From Pseudomonadota bacterium (GTDB lineage Bacteria > Pseudomonadota > Gammaproteobacteria > Burkholderiales > Burkholderiaceae_B), in the NCBI GenBank assembly GCA_023422555.1, contig JAFAGQ010000194.1, positions 1 through 6,101 on the forward strand: a DNA stretch of 6,101 nt, written 5' to 3'. Shown one piece after another: positions 5,850-6,101 of the stretch. How positions within the stretch are numbered: the stretch's first letter is position 1; every line of letters starts with the position of its first letter. The notes beneath the pieces were generated by a model, which saw only the letters and a list, made by a program, of their open reading frames with translations, was not told the DNA's origin and made no database searches. The position numbers were made by a program, and so were the translations under genes.

Positions 5850-6101
5850 TTAACCTGCGTTTTCCTGTTCTGATGACTGCTCGGTGGTGGCCTTGCGGGC
5901 CTCTTCACGTTCTACAGATTTCATCATGACTGATGCGCCGGTATGAGCCTTGCGGGCTTTGATTACCAGGTGACGCAGCACGGCGTCGTTGTAACGGAAT
6001 GCATGCTCAAGCTCATCCAGTGCCGCTTGTGAGCATTCGATATTCATGCAGACATAATGAGCTTTGACCAGTTTCTGGATTGGGTAAGCCAGCTGACGGC
6101 G
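5850..6101 (-). CDS. rpsF: 30S ribosomal protein S6, C-terminal part (5' end outside window)
   Basis: The last 83 codons of S6 are visible, and the frame runs off the right edge, so the start and promoter are not seen. S6 forms a heterodimer with S18 on the 30S platform. Recognisable segments are RRQLAYPIQKLVKAHYV at the edge, then CMNIECSQAALDELEHAFRYNDAVLRHLVIK, which matches the end of the S6 ferredoxin-like fold. After a lysine-rich stretch the protein ends in a polar tail rich in Glu, Ser and Gln (TTEQSSEQENAG). In E. coli the S6 tail is modified by added glutamates by RimK, but the terminal residues here (NAG) give no evidence for that. It is the first visible gene of the operon and lies 24 nt before priB. 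Confidence 0.97.
   Translation of the reverse strand, partial: RRQLAYPIQKLVKAHYVCMNIECSQAALDELEHAFRYNDAVLRHLVIKARKAHTGASVMMKSVEREEARKATTEQSSEQENAG

Overview
The window looks like a piece of a betaproteobacterial chromosome, most likely Burkholderiales/Alcaligenaceae-like with a moderate GC content (roughly mid-50s percent by eye). This rests on the ribosomal/replication cluster rpsF-priB-rpsR-rplI-dnaB, on the protein sequences (S18 with a MAF...NPLFKRRKFCRF N-terminus, a DnaB beginning MNAPDPQLDSLRLPPHS) and on a long PIN-PhoH protein typical of that group. The genus is a guess. I see no mobile elements, CRISPR arrays, rRNA or tRNA genes.

Layout. Positions 1-1727 (+) hold the 3' part of a gene for a PIN domain plus PhoH-type ATPase; its reading frame is still open at the window edge, so the true start lies upstream. 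A near-perfect hairpin terminator follows at 1745-1773. Positions 1872-2903 (+) encode a 343-residue membrane transporter of the SBF-like/YfeH bile acid:sodium symporter family. A 189-bp convergent intergenic region (2904-3092) holds short degenerate tandem repeats and two inverted repeats. On the minus strand, reading from the right edge leftwards, come rpsF (3' part only), priB, rpsR and rplI, an intrinsic terminator (4615-4638), then a separate promoter and dnaB (3093-4475).

How the genes work together. The minus-strand block couples translation (S6, S18, L9) to replication restart (PriB) and to the replicative helicase (DnaB). Spacing is tight within rpsF-priB (24 nt) and rpsR-rplI (14 nt), and 71 nt with a small hairpin separate priB from rpsR. 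A terminator after rplI, followed at once by a good sigma70-type promoter, suggests that dnaB is transcribed on its own. The spacer of that promoter is filled by a dyad that could be an operator. The two plus-strand genes are separated by a terminator and appear to be independent units.

This is mostly an ordinary housekeeping region. The items most worth a second look are the dyad in the dnaB promoter, the terminator arm that nearly matches the neisserial DNA uptake sequence, the lack of a Shine-Dalgarno site before dnaB (with a perfect AGGAGG on the opposite strand), and the 16-17 nt repeats over the 3' end of the transporter gene. No stretch over 300 bases lacks a gene; the gaps are 144, 189 and 194 bp.
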